A DNA stretch of 64,000 nucleotides. Source: Lentzea flava. Lineage in GTDB: Bacteria; Actinomycetota; Actinomycetes; Mycobacteriales; Pseudonocardiaceae. The notes under the pieces are model-generated. The model was given only the letters and a program-made list of their open reading frames with translations, was not told the origin of the DNA and did no database searches. The stretch is taken from contig NZ_BMRE01000009.1 of assembly GCF_014648475.1 (NCBI RefSeq), forward strand, positions 124,001-188,000, written 5' to 3'. Positions within the stretch are counted from its first letter, which is position 1; each line of letters starts with the position of its first letter. The translations under genes were made by a program, and so were the position numbers. Positions 36,345 through 43,908 of this stretch are shown here, in pieces.

Positions 36345-37736
36345 GTGACCCAGAACCTGGCCCGCACGGCGGGCGAACTGCGCGCCGCCGGGCACCTGCC
36401 GCGCGGCGTCAAGACCGAGATCAGGGAAAACCTCCTCGCGGCGCTGCGCGAGGGACGCAACCCGTGGCCCGGCATCGTCGGCTTCGACCGCACGGTGCTG
36501 CCGCAGCTCGAACGCGCGCTGCTGGCCGGCCACGACGTCGTCCTGCTCGGCGAACGCGGTCAGGGCAAGACCAGGCTGCTGCGCACGCTGGTCTCCCTGC
36601 TCGACGAGTGGACCCCCGTCATCGAGGGCTCCGAGCTGGGCGAACACCCTCTCGACCCGATCACGCCCGAGTCGCGGCGCCGTGCCGCCGAGCTCGGCGA
36701 CGACCTGCCCGTGGTGTGGCGGCACCGCGACGAGCGCTACGCCGAGAAGCTCGCGACGCCAGACACGTCCGTCGGTGACCTGGTCGGCGACGTCGACCCG
36801 GTGAAGGTGGCCGAGGGACGTTCGCTCGGCGACCCGGAGACGATCCACTACGGCCTGCTCCCGCGCGCCCACCGCGGCATCATCGCCATCAACGAGCTTC
36901 CTGACCTGGCCGAACGCATCCAGGTCGCGTTGCTGAACGTGATGGAGGAGCGCGACATCCAGGTCCGCGGCTACACGCTGCGCCTGCCGTTGGACGTGCT
37001 GCTCGTCGCCACCGCGAACCCCGAGGACTACACGAACCGCGGCCGCATCATCACTCCGCTCAAGGACCGCTTCGGCGCCGAGGTGCGCACGCACTACCCG
37101 TTGGACATCGACGCCGAGGTCGACCTGGTCCGCCAGGAAGCCGATCTCGTCGCCGAGGTGGGCGACCACCTGCTGGAGATCATCGCCCGGTTCGTCCGCC
37201 ACCTGCGCGAGTCGTCGTCCATCGACCAGCGCTCCGGCGTGTCCGCGCGGTTCGCCGTCGCGGCGGCGGAAACCGTTGCGGCGTCGGCACTTCGCCGGTC
37301 CGCGCTGATCGGTGAGACGCCCGCGATCGCCCGCCCGATCGACCTCGAGTCGGTTCCGGACGTGCTGCGCGGCAAGCTCGAGTTCGAGGCGGGGGAGGAG
37401 GGCCGCGAGGACGAGGTCCTGGTCCACCTGCTGCGCCGCTCGATCGCCGACACCGCCCGCGCCCGGCTCGCCGGACTCAACCTGAGGGCGCTGGCCGAGG
37501 TCGTCTCCGACGGTCACCCGGTGGCGACGGGCGACCGCGTGCACGCCGGCGACATCCTGGCCGCGCTGCCGGAACTCCCGATCCTGCACGAGGTGGCCGC
37601 CCGCCTGGGCGCCGGCCCGAAGGACCCGGTGGGCCGCATCGCCTCGGCCGTGGAACTGGCCCTGGAGTCGCTGTACCTGACCCGTCACCTGGCGAAGGAC
37701 ACCTCCTCCGACGAAGACCGATCGGTGTACGGATGA
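36345..37736 (+). CDS. AAA+ ATPase, magnesium-chelatase ChlI/MoxR-like
   Basis: 463 residues. Walker A LLGERGQGKTRLLR (~68), a long insert, Walker B IIAINELPDLAE (~178), sensor 1 LLVATANPEDYTNRG (~220) and arginine-finger region ITPLKDRFGAEVRTHYPL. The C-terminal half is helical and contains a GVSARFAVAAAETVAASALRR lid. It overlaps the downstream VWA gene by ATGA. The pair looks like the ATPase and VWA subunits of chelatase-type (BchI/BchD or CobS/CobT-like) or MoxR-VWA machines. No chelatase large subunit is near, so a protein-remodelling role is more likely. Confidence 0.92.
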   Translation: MTQNLARTAGELRAAGHLPRGVKTEIRENLLAALREGRNPWPGIVGFDRTVLPQLERALLAGHDVVLLGERGQGKTRLLRTLVSLLDEWTPVIEGSELGEHPLDPITPESRRRAAELGDDLPVVWRHRDERYAEKLATPDTSVGDLVGDVDPVKVAEGRSLGDPETIHYGLLPRAHRGIIAINELPDLAERIQVALLNVMEERDIQVRGYTLRLPLDVLLVATANPEDYTNRGRIITPLKDRFGAEVRTHYPLDIDAEVDLVRQEADLVAEVGDHLLEIIARFVRHLRESSSIDQRSGVSARFAVAAAETVAASALRRSALIGETPAIARPIDLESVPDVLRGKLEFEAGEEGREDEVLVHLLRRSIADTARARLAGLNLRALAEVVSDGHPVATGDRVHAGDILAALPELPILHEVAARLGAGPKDPVGRIASAVELALESLYLTRHLAKDTSSDEDRSVYG

Positions 37737-39661
37737 AATACCGCTACGGACGCTGGAGCGGCGGCGCCGACCCGCTGGCGCCGCCGGTGGACCTGCGCGC
37801 GGCCGTGGACGAGCTCGGCCGCGAGATCATGGAGGGCGCCTCGCCGTCGGCGGCCCTGCGCGAGCTGTTGCGGCGCGGTGTCGACGGAACGCGCGGCCTG
37901 GACGACCTGACCTCGCGGTTGTGGCAGCGTCGCGCGTCCATCCAGCGCCGGCACCGGTTGGACGGCACGCTGTCCGAGGTGCGCCGGTTGCTGGACGAGG
38001 CGCTGGAGGCCGAGCGCCGGGCGTTGTTCCCGGACCCGTCCGACGACGCGCGCTTCCGCGAGGCCCAGCTCGACGCGTTGCCGCCCGGCACCGCCGCGGC
38101 CGTGCAGGAACTGTCGTCCTACGACTGGCGTTCCGCGGACGCCCGTGCCGCGTTCGAGCAGATCCGCGACCTGCTCGGCCGGGAACTGCTGGACCAGCGC
38201 TTCCAGGGCATGAAGGAAGCTCTGTCCAATGTGGACTCCGATGACGTCCGCAGGATCCAGCGGATGTTGCGCGACCTGAACTCGCTGCTGGAGGCGCATG
38301 CGTCCGGTTCGCCGGACACGCCGCGCCTGTTCGACGAGTTCATGCGCAAGCACGGCGAGTTCTTCCCGGAGAAGCCCCGCAACGTCGACGAGCTCATCGA
38401 CGCTCTGGCCGCCCGTTCCGCGGCCGCGCAGCGGATGATGAACTCGATGACCGACGCCCAGCGGGCCGAGCTGGCGGCGTTGTCCCAGCAGGCCTTCGGC
38501 GGCATCGGCGCTCAGCTGTCCACTTTGGACTCACTGCTGCAGCGGCTGCGTCCAGGCGAGGACTGGACCTCGTCCGCGCGCTTCCGCGGCCAGGACCCGT
38601 TGGGCCTCGGCGAAGGCGCACAGGCGATGGCGGACCTCGCCGAGCTGGACGCGCTGGCCGAACAGCTCTCGCAGTCGTATCCGGGCGCCCGCCTGGAGGA
38701 CATCGACCTGGAGGCGCTGGAACGCCAGCTGGGTGCGTCGGCCTCGGTCGACGCCCGCCGCCTGGCGGAGCTGGAGAAGGCGCTGCGCCAGCAGAACATC
38801 CTGGAGCGTGCGCCGGACGGTTCCCTGCGGCTGACGCCGAAAGCGTTGCGGCGCCTGGGCGAGACCGCCCTGCGCGGCGTGGTGGACCAGCTGCGTTCGT
38901 CGCAGGGCTCCCGCGAGACGGTCTCCGCCGGCGCCGCGGGCGAACTGATGGGCTCGACCCGCCCGTGGCAGTTCGGCGACACCGAACCGTGGGACGTGCC
39001 GCGAACCCTGCGCAACGCCGTGCTGCGCTCAGGCTCCATGTCCCTGGACGTGGTCGACCTGGAGGTCTCGGAAACCGAACACCGCACGCGCGCGGCAGTC
39101 GCTCTGTGCGTGGACACCTCCTGGTCGATGGTGCAGGACGGCCGATGGGTGCCCATGAAACGCACGGCCCTGGCCCTGCATCACCTCGTGCGCACCCGTT
39201 TCCGCACCGACGCCCTTCAGCTCGTGACCTTCGGCCGCTACGCCGAGTCCGTGGACATCGGTCAGCTGACGGCGCTGGAGGGCGTGTGGGAGCAGGGCAC
39301 GAACCTGCACCACGCGTTGCTGCTGGCGGGCCGCCACGTCCGCCGCCACCCCGACGCCCAGCCCGTGGTGCTGGTGGTGACCGACGGCGAACCGACCGCC
39401 CACCTGGAACCCGACGGCGACGCGGAGTTCAACTACCCGCCGCTGCCCAGAACGTTGACCAAGACGCTGAACGAGGTCGACGCGCTGGCCCGGCTCGGCG
39501 CGACGATCTCGGTGTTCAAGCTGGGCGACGACCCCCGGCTGGCCGCGTTCGTCGACATCGTGGCGCGGCGGGGCGGCGGGCGCGTGGTGTCGCCCGACGA
39601 GGAGGGCCTCGGCGCGGCCGTGGTGAGCGACTACCTGAGGTCGCGGCGGCGTCGTCGCTGA
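37733..39661 (+). CDS. VWA domain protein, partner of the AAA+ ATPase
   Basis: 642 residues, soluble. The N-terminal two thirds are helical and charged (RGVDGTRGLDDLTSRLWQRR and similar). The C-terminal VWA domain (~455-635) has an intact MIDAS: CVDTSWSM (D-T-S-W-S), Thr in QGTNLHHAL and Asp in VVTDGEPTAH. It is translationally coupled to the ATPase. Architecture and neighbour fit a CobT/BchD-like or VWA-MoxR adaptor. It may form a two-component AAA machine whose client is unknown. Confidence 0.92.
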   Translation: MKYRYGRWSGGADPLAPPVDLRAAVDELGREIMEGASPSAALRELLRRGVDGTRGLDDLTSRLWQRRASIQRRHRLDGTLSEVRRLLDEALEAERRALFPDPSDDARFREAQLDALPPGTAAAVQELSSYDWRSADARAAFEQIRDLLGRELLDQRFQGMKEALSNVDSDDVRRIQRMLRDLNSLLEAHASGSPDTPRLFDEFMRKHGEFFPEKPRNVDELIDALAARSAAAQRMMNSMTDAQRAELAALSQQAFGGIGAQLSTLDSLLQRLRPGEDWTSSARFRGQDPLGLGEGAQAMADLAELDALAEQLSQSYPGARLEDIDLEALERQLGASASVDARRLAELEKALRQQNILERAPDGSLRLTPKALRRLGETALRGVVDQLRSSQGSRETVSAGAAGELMGSTRPWQFGDTEPWDVPRTLRNAVLRSGSMSLDVVDLEVSETEHRTRAAVALCVDTSWSMVQDGRWVPMKRTALALHHLVRTRFRTDALQLVTFGRYAESVDIGQLTALEGVWEQGTNLHHALLLAGRHVRRHPDAQPVVLVVTDGEPTAHLEPDGDAEFNYPPLPRTLTKTLNEVDALARLGATISVFKLGDDPRLAAFVDIVARRGGGRVVSPDEEGLGAAVVSDYLRSRRRRR

Positions 39662-39681
39662 CCGGTGCGGGAGGTGCACCC

Positions 39682-40041
39682 GTGAGCTTTCGGCGGTTCG
39701 TGCTCGCCGCGGTGCTGAGCGGCGTGCCGTCGACCGTGCACGCCCTGGTGACCGGTGACGACCCGTTGCGCGCCACCAGGGCTGCTGGGTCGTTGGTGGG
39801 TGGGGGTGCCGGCGCTGGTGTGGTGGTGCACTTGGCCGTGTCGGCGTGGTGGGTGTTCGTGTTGCGGCGGCTTCGGGTGCGGGGTGTGGTGGGTGGCGCG
39901 GTGGCGGGGGTGCTGATCGCGGCGCTCGACCTGGAGGTGATCGGGCGGGGGAACGCGCAGATGCGGGCGTTGCCGCGGGTGCCGCAGTGGCTGGACCACG
40001 TGGTGTTCGGGGTGCTCGCGGCTGGTCGGGGTCGGCGGTGA
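39682..40041 (+). CDS. Small membrane protein whose 3' end founds a tandem repeat
   Basis: 119 residues. GGGAGG precedes the GTG start. Hydrophobic segments: FVLAAVLSGVPSTVHALV, GAGAGVVVHLAVSAWWVFVL and VVGGAVAGVLIAALDLEVI. The C-terminal ~33 residues end WLDHVVFGVLAAGRGRR, and the DNA coding for them is the first of four tandem copies continuing past the stop. It directly follows the VWA gene by 20 bp and is probably in that operon. I do not recognise the family; a DUF1440-like or related small membrane protein is possible. Confidence 0.72.
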   Translation: MSFRRFVLAAVLSGVPSTVHALVTGDDPLRATRAAGSLVGGGAGAGVVVHLAVSAWWVFVLRRLRVRGVVGGAVAGVLIAALDLEVIGRGNAQMRALPRVPQWLDHVVFGVLAAGRGRR

Positions 40042-40344
40042 TCGGGCAGGGACAACCCGGAGATCTGGGCGTTGCTGAGGGTGTCGCAGTGGCTGGGCTA
40101 TGTGGTGTTCGGGGTGCTCGCGGCTGGTCGGGGTCGGCGGTGATCGGGCAGGGACAACCCGGAGATCTGGGCGTTGCTGAGGGTGTCGCAGTGGCTGGGC
40201 TATGTGGTGTTCGGCGTGCGCGCGGCTGGTCGGGGTCGGCGGTGATCGGGCAGGGACAACCCGGAGATCTGGGCGTTGCTGAGGGTGTCGCAGTGGCTGG
40301 ACCATGTGGTGTTCGGCGTGCGCGGGCCGGTCGCGTTCGGAGGT
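39938..40344 (+). repeat. Four tandem copies of a ~102-bp unit, stop-codon punctuated
   Basis: Copies start at 39938 (101 bp, diverged, inside the gene), 40039, 40141 and 40243 (102 bp each, nearly identical, each starting TGATCGGGC). In the frame of the upstream gene, each copy reads a 33-residue module ending in GRR, closed by the TGA that begins the next copy. The last copy ends differently (FGVRGPVAF). Downstream to 40484 there is only GC-rich low-complexity sequence. Confidence 0.9.
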
Positions 40345-40382
40345 GAGCGGCGCCCTTGCTCTCGCAGACCACAGGCCGGGCA

Positions 40383-40419
40383 GGCCGGGCCGGGTTGGGC
40401 TGGCCGGGCCGGGTTGGGC
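40383..40419 (+). repeat. Two copies of an 18-bp G-rich unit
   Basis: GGCCGGGCCGGGTTGGGC occurs twice with a 1-bp spacer. It lies in the 140-bp low-complexity tail between the 102-bp repeats and the DUF4240 gene, where I see no gene. Confidence 0.7.
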
Positions 40420-40484
40420 AGTTCGGTGGGTTCGATCGGTCCGGTGGGTCGGGCGGATCCGGTCGGCCACCTGGCCCGCGACGC

Positions 40485-41015
40485 TCACACCTCGTACAGC
40501 GCAGCCAGTCGCGGCAGCCGAGCGGCCAGCTCCTCCCCGTCGTCGAAGTCGAAGTCCCAGTCCGGGTCCAGCTCCGGGTAGCGGATGGTGAAGGCGTCCT
40601 CGGGCAGCTTCATGCCGGTGGCCAGGAGGTGCGCGTCCCAGGCCACCGAAAGCGCGGCTTCGCACCAGAACTCCGCACCGGACCGCGCCGCGTCCTGCAC
40701 GACCTCCAGCGAGGCCAGGGAGTCGGGGTCGGCCACGGCGGCGCGGTAGACCTCGGCGCCCTGGGTCAGCAGCCAGCCGCGGAAGTAGTCGAAGCCGTCG
40801 TCAGAGCAGCCGCCGTTCATCACGTAGGCCGCGGCCCACAGCGGGTTGCGGTACGAGTCGGCCAGCAGGTCCCACACGACCTGTTGGGCGGCGACGATCG
40901 AGGCGGGTGGTAAGGCCGCCAGCAGGCTCGTGGCCCGCTCCACCACGGCGCAGCAGTCGGTGGGGTCGGGCACGCCGGCTCTGGCGTCGGCGATCAGGGT
41001 CCAGAAGGTGTCCAC
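40485..41015 (-). CDS. DUF4240 domain protein
   Basis: 176 residues from the GTG at 41015, giving the family start VDTFWTLIADARAG. A TTG at 41045 would add ten residues and overlap a palindrome. The core matches DUF4240: VVWDLLADSYRNPLWAAAYVMNGGCSDDGFDYFRGWLLTQG, in pieces, ~50-95, then the acidic FDFDDGEELAARLPRLAALYEV. The function of the family is unknown. It is divergent from the SCO6745-like gene. Confidence 0.82.
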   Translation of the reverse strand: MDTFWTLIADARAGVPDPTDCCAVVERATSLLAALPPASIVAAQQVVWDLLADSYRNPLWAAAYVMNGGCSDDGFDYFRGWLLTQGAEVYRAAVADPDSLASLEVVQDAARSGAEFWCEAALSVAWDAHLLATGMKLPEDAFTIRYPELDPDWDFDFDDGEELAARLPRLAALYEV

Positions 41016-41025
41016 GTCTGCGAGC

Positions 41026-41045
41026 TTGACAGAGAGGTCTGACAA
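41026..41045. promoter_or_regulatory. 20-bp near-perfect palindrome in a divergent promoter
   Basis: TTGACAGA (41026-41033) and TCTGACAA (41038-41045) pair at 7 of 8 positions across GAGG. It sits between the DUF4240 and SCO6745-like genes and overlaps the alternative TTG start of the former. Confidence 0.45.
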
Positions 41046-41079
41046 TTTTCGGGGCCTGACGAACAGAGGCGGAACGATC

Positions 41080-41085
41080 TAGGTT
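41080..41085 (+). promoter_or_regulatory. -10 box TAGGTT with -35 CTGACG, leaderless
   Basis: TAGGTT ends 6 nt before the ATG at 41092. CTGACG (41056-41061) lies 18 bp upstream. Confidence 0.55.
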
Positions 41086-41091
41086 GGAAGC

Positions 41092-41904
41092 ATGATCAGG
41101 ACTCTGTGGCGTTCGCTCGAAGCCGTGCACGCGGTGATCTACTTCGCTCCCGAGGCGGAGAGCCGGTACACCGCGGCCGGGCTGGACCGGCCCGGCGGGT
41201 ACTTCGCCTCGCGGGCGGCCGCGCTCGGCCGGGCCAGTGCCGAGGTCGTGATCTCCACGTTCTACAACTTCAACCCCGCGCTGATCAGGGCATGCGTTCC
41301 CGCGGTGTGGGAGAAGGTCACGCCGGAGCAGATGCTGCGGCTGCGGCTCGAGGCGGCGGACGCGACGTTGAAGCAGCTGCTGCCGGACGACCTCGCGGAG
41401 ATCACCGGGCTCGCCAGGAAAGCCGCCGAGCGGGCGACGGAGATGTTGCACGGGCGCACGCTGTTCGCCGCGCACGCGGGGCTGGAGTGGCCGGACGAGC
41501 CGCGGCTGCAGCTGTGGCACGCGCAGACGTTGTTGCGCGAGTTCCGGGGTGACGGGCACCTGGCGGCGTTGCTGCGGCACAACATCACCGGCATCGAGGC
41601 GCTCGTGTTGCACGCGGCGGAGGGCGACTACGCGGCCGAGACGTTGCGCAGGACGCGCGGGTGGTCCGAGGAGAAGTGGGCCGAGACGGTCGAGGACCTG
41701 CAGCGCCGTGGCCTGGTCGACGCCGAGCACCTGCTGACCGAGGCCGGGCGCGAGTTGCGGCAGAGCATCGAGGACGAGACCGACCGCATGAACGCGCCCG
41801 CCTACGACGTGTTGTCGGAGCAGGAGAAGCAGCGTTACGTCGAGCTGGCAGGGCCGTTGAGCAAGGCCGTCGTCGAGTCCGGGCTGGTGCCCGCGCGGCG
41901 CTGA
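41092..41904 (+). CDS. SCO6745-family protein
   Basis: 270 residues, soluble. It has the outline of the actinobacterial SCO6745/SalK-like family: TLWRSLEAVHAVIYFAPEA, YFASRAAALGRASAEVVISTFYNF, TLFAAHAGLEWPDEPRLQLWHAQTLLREFRGDGHLAAL, in pieces, and a winged-helix-like C-terminus (WSEEKWAETVEDLQRRGLVDAEHLLTEAGRELRQ, in pieces). Members are often annotated as helix-turn-helix or salicylate-related, without proof. Its 3' end overlaps the convergent monooxygenase gene by 70 bp. Confidence 0.85.
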   Translation: MIRTLWRSLEAVHAVIYFAPEAESRYTAAGLDRPGGYFASRAAALGRASAEVVISTFYNFNPALIRACVPAVWEKVTPEQMLRLRLEAADATLKQLLPDDLAEITGLARKAAERATEMLHGRTLFAAHAGLEWPDEPRLQLWHAQTLLREFRGDGHLAALLRHNITGIEALVLHAAEGDYAAETLRRTRGWSEEKWAETVEDLQRRGLVDAEHLLTEAGRELRQSIEDETDRMNAPAYDVLSEQEKQRYVELAGPLSKAVVESGLVPARR

Positions 41905-43253
41905 GTGATGTCGTAGTCGGCCGGGTCGAAGGTGCGGATGCGGCGCATCATCCGCACCGTCGACCAGGGCCACATCGTCGAGTTGCGGCCGTTCGCGTCG
42001 AGGTAGTACGAGGTGCAGCCACCGGCGTTGTAGACGGTGCGCTGCAACGCCACCTGCACCGACGAGTTGAACGCCGCCTGCACAGAAGGACGCACGTCCG
42101 CGACGGGCCAGTCCTGCGCACGCAGCGAGGTCAGCGCCGAGGCGATGTAGCGCAGCTGGGTCTCGATGATCGTGAACGCCGACGAGTGCCCGGTGCCGAG
42201 ATTGGGGCCCAGCAACAGGAACAGGTTCGGGAACCCGTGCACGGACGTCCCCAGGTAGGCCTGCGGGCTTCCGCGCCACACCGACGCGAGCGACACGTCG
42301 CCCACCCGCACGCGGGACGCCACGGGCGGATCGCTGAAGTGGAAACCGGTCCCGAAGATGATCGTGTCGACCTTGCGCTCCACGCCGTCAGCGCCGATGA
42401 TCCCGTCCGCGGTGAAGCCCTGGACCGCGTGCGGCACAACGGACACGTTCGGCTGCGTCAGCGCGGGGTAGTAGGTGTTCGACATCAGCAACCGCTTGCA
42501 CCCCAGCACGAAGTCGGGGGTCAGCGCGGCACGCAGCGCGGGGTCGGGCACCGCCCGCCGCAGGTGCAGCAACCCGAGTCGCTGCACCACCTTCATCACC
42601 GCGGGATGCCGGAATCCGAAGCTGAACAGCTCCAGCAACCCGAACACGACCGGGCGCGGCAGCTTCACCGACGGTTTCGGCAGCACCCAGGGGGCCGTGC
42701 GCTGGAACAGGTACAGCCGATCGACCGAGGGCTGGATCTCCGGCACGAACTGCACGGCGGACGCACCCGTGCCGACCACGGCCACGCGCCGGCCCGAGAA
42801 GTCCCGCCACCGCGCGGAGTGGAACACCTCGCCCTGGAACACCGCCGCGTCCAGGGGGATCTTCGGCTCGTGCCACGGGCCGGTCGCCGACACCAGGGCC
42901 CGTGCGGTGATCACTCCTGAGGTCGTCGTGACCTGCCACCGCGACCCGTCCCAGGCCGCGTCCAGCATCTCGGTGTCGTACTGCGGCACGACGCCGTGCG
43001 CGGCCGCTGTCTCCTGCAGATAAGCCAGGATCTCCTGCTGACCCGAGAACGCCGCGCTCCACCGCCGCGGCGCGAACGAGTACGAGTACAGCGCCGACGG
43101 GATGTCGCACGCACAGCCCGGATAGACGTTGTCCCGCCACGTCCCGCCCAGAGCCGGCGCCTTCTCGATCACGTGCGCGTCGAATCCGAGTGCGCGCAGC
43201 CGGATGGCCGCACCGATGCCCGCTGGTCCCGCTCCGATGACGAGTACGTCCAC
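41835..43253 (-). CDS. Flavin-containing / Baeyer-Villiger-type monooxygenase
   Basis: 472 residues. Two Rossmann fingerprints: VLVIGAGPAGIGAAIRLRA at the start (FAD) and VAVVGTGASAVQFVPEI near 175 (NADPH). Between them FQGEVFHSARW is the FxGxxxHxxxW Baeyer-Villiger fingerprint, and GGTWRDNVYPGCACDIPS is typical of these enzymes. It inserts oxygen into ketones or oxidises heteroatoms. The GTG at 43253 is 8 nt from a TACCGT box within a palindrome. It is divergent from a TetR gene, which very probably represses it. The last ~23 codons overlap the SCO6745-like gene. Confidence 0.93.
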   Translation of the reverse strand: MDVLVIGAGPAGIGAAIRLRALGFDAHVIEKAPALGGTWRDNVYPGCACDIPSALYSYSFAPRRWSAAFSGQQEILAYLQETAAAHGVVPQYDTEMLDAAWDGSRWQVTTTSGVITARALVSATGPWHEPKIPLDAAVFQGEVFHSARWRDFSGRRVAVVGTGASAVQFVPEIQPSVDRLYLFQRTAPWVLPKPSVKLPRPVVFGLLELFSFGFRHPAVMKVVQRLGLLHLRRAVPDPALRAALTPDFVLGCKRLLMSNTYYPALTQPNVSVVPHAVQGFTADGIIGADGVERKVDTIIFGTGFHFSDPPVASRVRVGDVSLASVWRGSPQAYLGTSVHGFPNLFLLLGPNLGTGHSSAFTIIETQLRYIASALTSLRAQDWPVADVRPSVQAAFNSSVQVALQRTVYNAGGCTSYYLDANGRNSTMWPWSTVRMMRRIRTFDPADYDITQRRAGTSPDSTTALLNGPASST

Positions 43254-43255
43254 GG

Positions 43256-43268
43256 ATACCGACGGTAT
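43256..43268. promoter_or_regulatory. 13-bp perfect palindrome ATACCG-A-CGGTAT over the monooxygenase -10
   Basis: It starts 3 bp upstream of the GTG and contains the minus-strand -10 TACCGT (43267-43262), 8 nt from the start. A bound TetR dimer would block this promoter. Confidence 0.6.
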
Positions 43269-43272
43269 TTAG

Positions 43273-43285
43273 ATCCCATTGGGAT
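43273..43285. promoter_or_regulatory. 13-bp perfect palindrome ATCCCA-T-TGGGAT
   Basis: A second palindrome whose centre lies 17 bp from the first, between the two divergent -10 boxes. The half-sites differ from the first, so it may be bound by another protein or by a second dimer. Confidence 0.5.
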
Positions 43286-43292
43286 GTCAACG

Positions 43293-43298
43293 TATGCT
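43293..43298 (+). promoter_or_regulatory. -10 box TATGCT of leaderless tetR transcript
   Basis: TATGCT ends 7 nt before the ATG at 43306, fixing that start. Confidence 0.55.
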
Positions 43299-43305
43299 CG
43301 TCGCC

Positions 43306-43908
43306 ATGGCCAGGTTGACGCGCGCCGAGAGCCAGGCGCGCACGAGGACGCTGCTGACCGAGACGGCGCAGAAGCTGTTCCTGCGCGACGGCTACCACGC
43401 CACGTCGCTCGAGAAGGTCGCCGACGCGGCCGGCTTCTCCAAGGGCGCGGTGTACTCGAACTTCGGCAGCAAGGACGAGCTCTGCCTGGTGGTCCTCGAC
43501 GCCCTCTACGCCGAGCGCATCGCCAGGATCGCGGAGGTCTTCACCACCGGCACCACGGTCGAGGACCGGCTCACCGCCTTCGAGGCCTACGCCGAGACCA
43601 TGATCGGTGACGCGCCGCGCACTCAGTTCGAGGTCGAGTTCGCCCTCCAGGCGCGCAAGGACTCCGGCCTGCGCCAGGAGCTCGCCCGCCGGGCCAACTC
43701 GGTGGTGGACGCGCTGAAGGGCCTCATCGACCACCAGGCGGAGGAGCTCGGCCTGCACCCCGTGCTGCCCACCGAGAACGTGGCCCGCGCGCTGCTCAGC
43801 CTCGGCATCGGCCTGGGCGTGCAGCGGTTCGTCGACGGTGAGCCCTCGATCAGCGTGCTCACCGACACCATGCGGGTGCTACTCGGTGTCGGTCTCCCGA
43901 TGCGTTGA
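43306..43908 (+). CDS. TetR-family regulator, probable repressor of the divergent monooxygenase
   Basis: 200 residues. N-terminal [49 protein letters not shown] (~14-59, in pieces), with the recognition segment [15 protein letters not shown] strongly conserved. C-terminal ligand domain of ~140 residues. Start chosen from the -10 box 7 nt upstream; nine extra codons upstream are ignored. It overlaps the 3' end of ctaD by 30 bp. Confidence 0.93.
   Translation: MARLTRAESQARTRTLLTETAQKLFLRDGYHATSLEKVADAAGFSKGAVYSNFGSKDELCLVVLDALYAERIARIAEVFTTGTTVEDRLTAFEAYAETMIGDAPRTQFEVEFALQARKDSGLRQELARRANSVVDALKGLIDHQAEELGLHPVLPTENVARALLSLGIGLGVQRFVDGEPSISVLTDTMRVLLGVGLPMR

Noticed and set aside
39938-40344. 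CRISPR array
   Set aside because: The units are directly abutting, 101-102 bp long, without spacers, and derive from the end of a gene.
40383-40419. G-quadruplex or regulatory element from the doubled 18-bp G-rich unit
   Set aside because: The G-runs are only three long and the tract is broken by C-runs. It looks like low-complexity drift next to the tandem repeats.
39631-40665. A minus-strand frame through the 102-bp repeats giving a 34-residue repeat protein
   Set aside because: Repeats with a period divisible by three stay open in several frames. This one has no start signal and collides with the VWA and DUF4240 genes.
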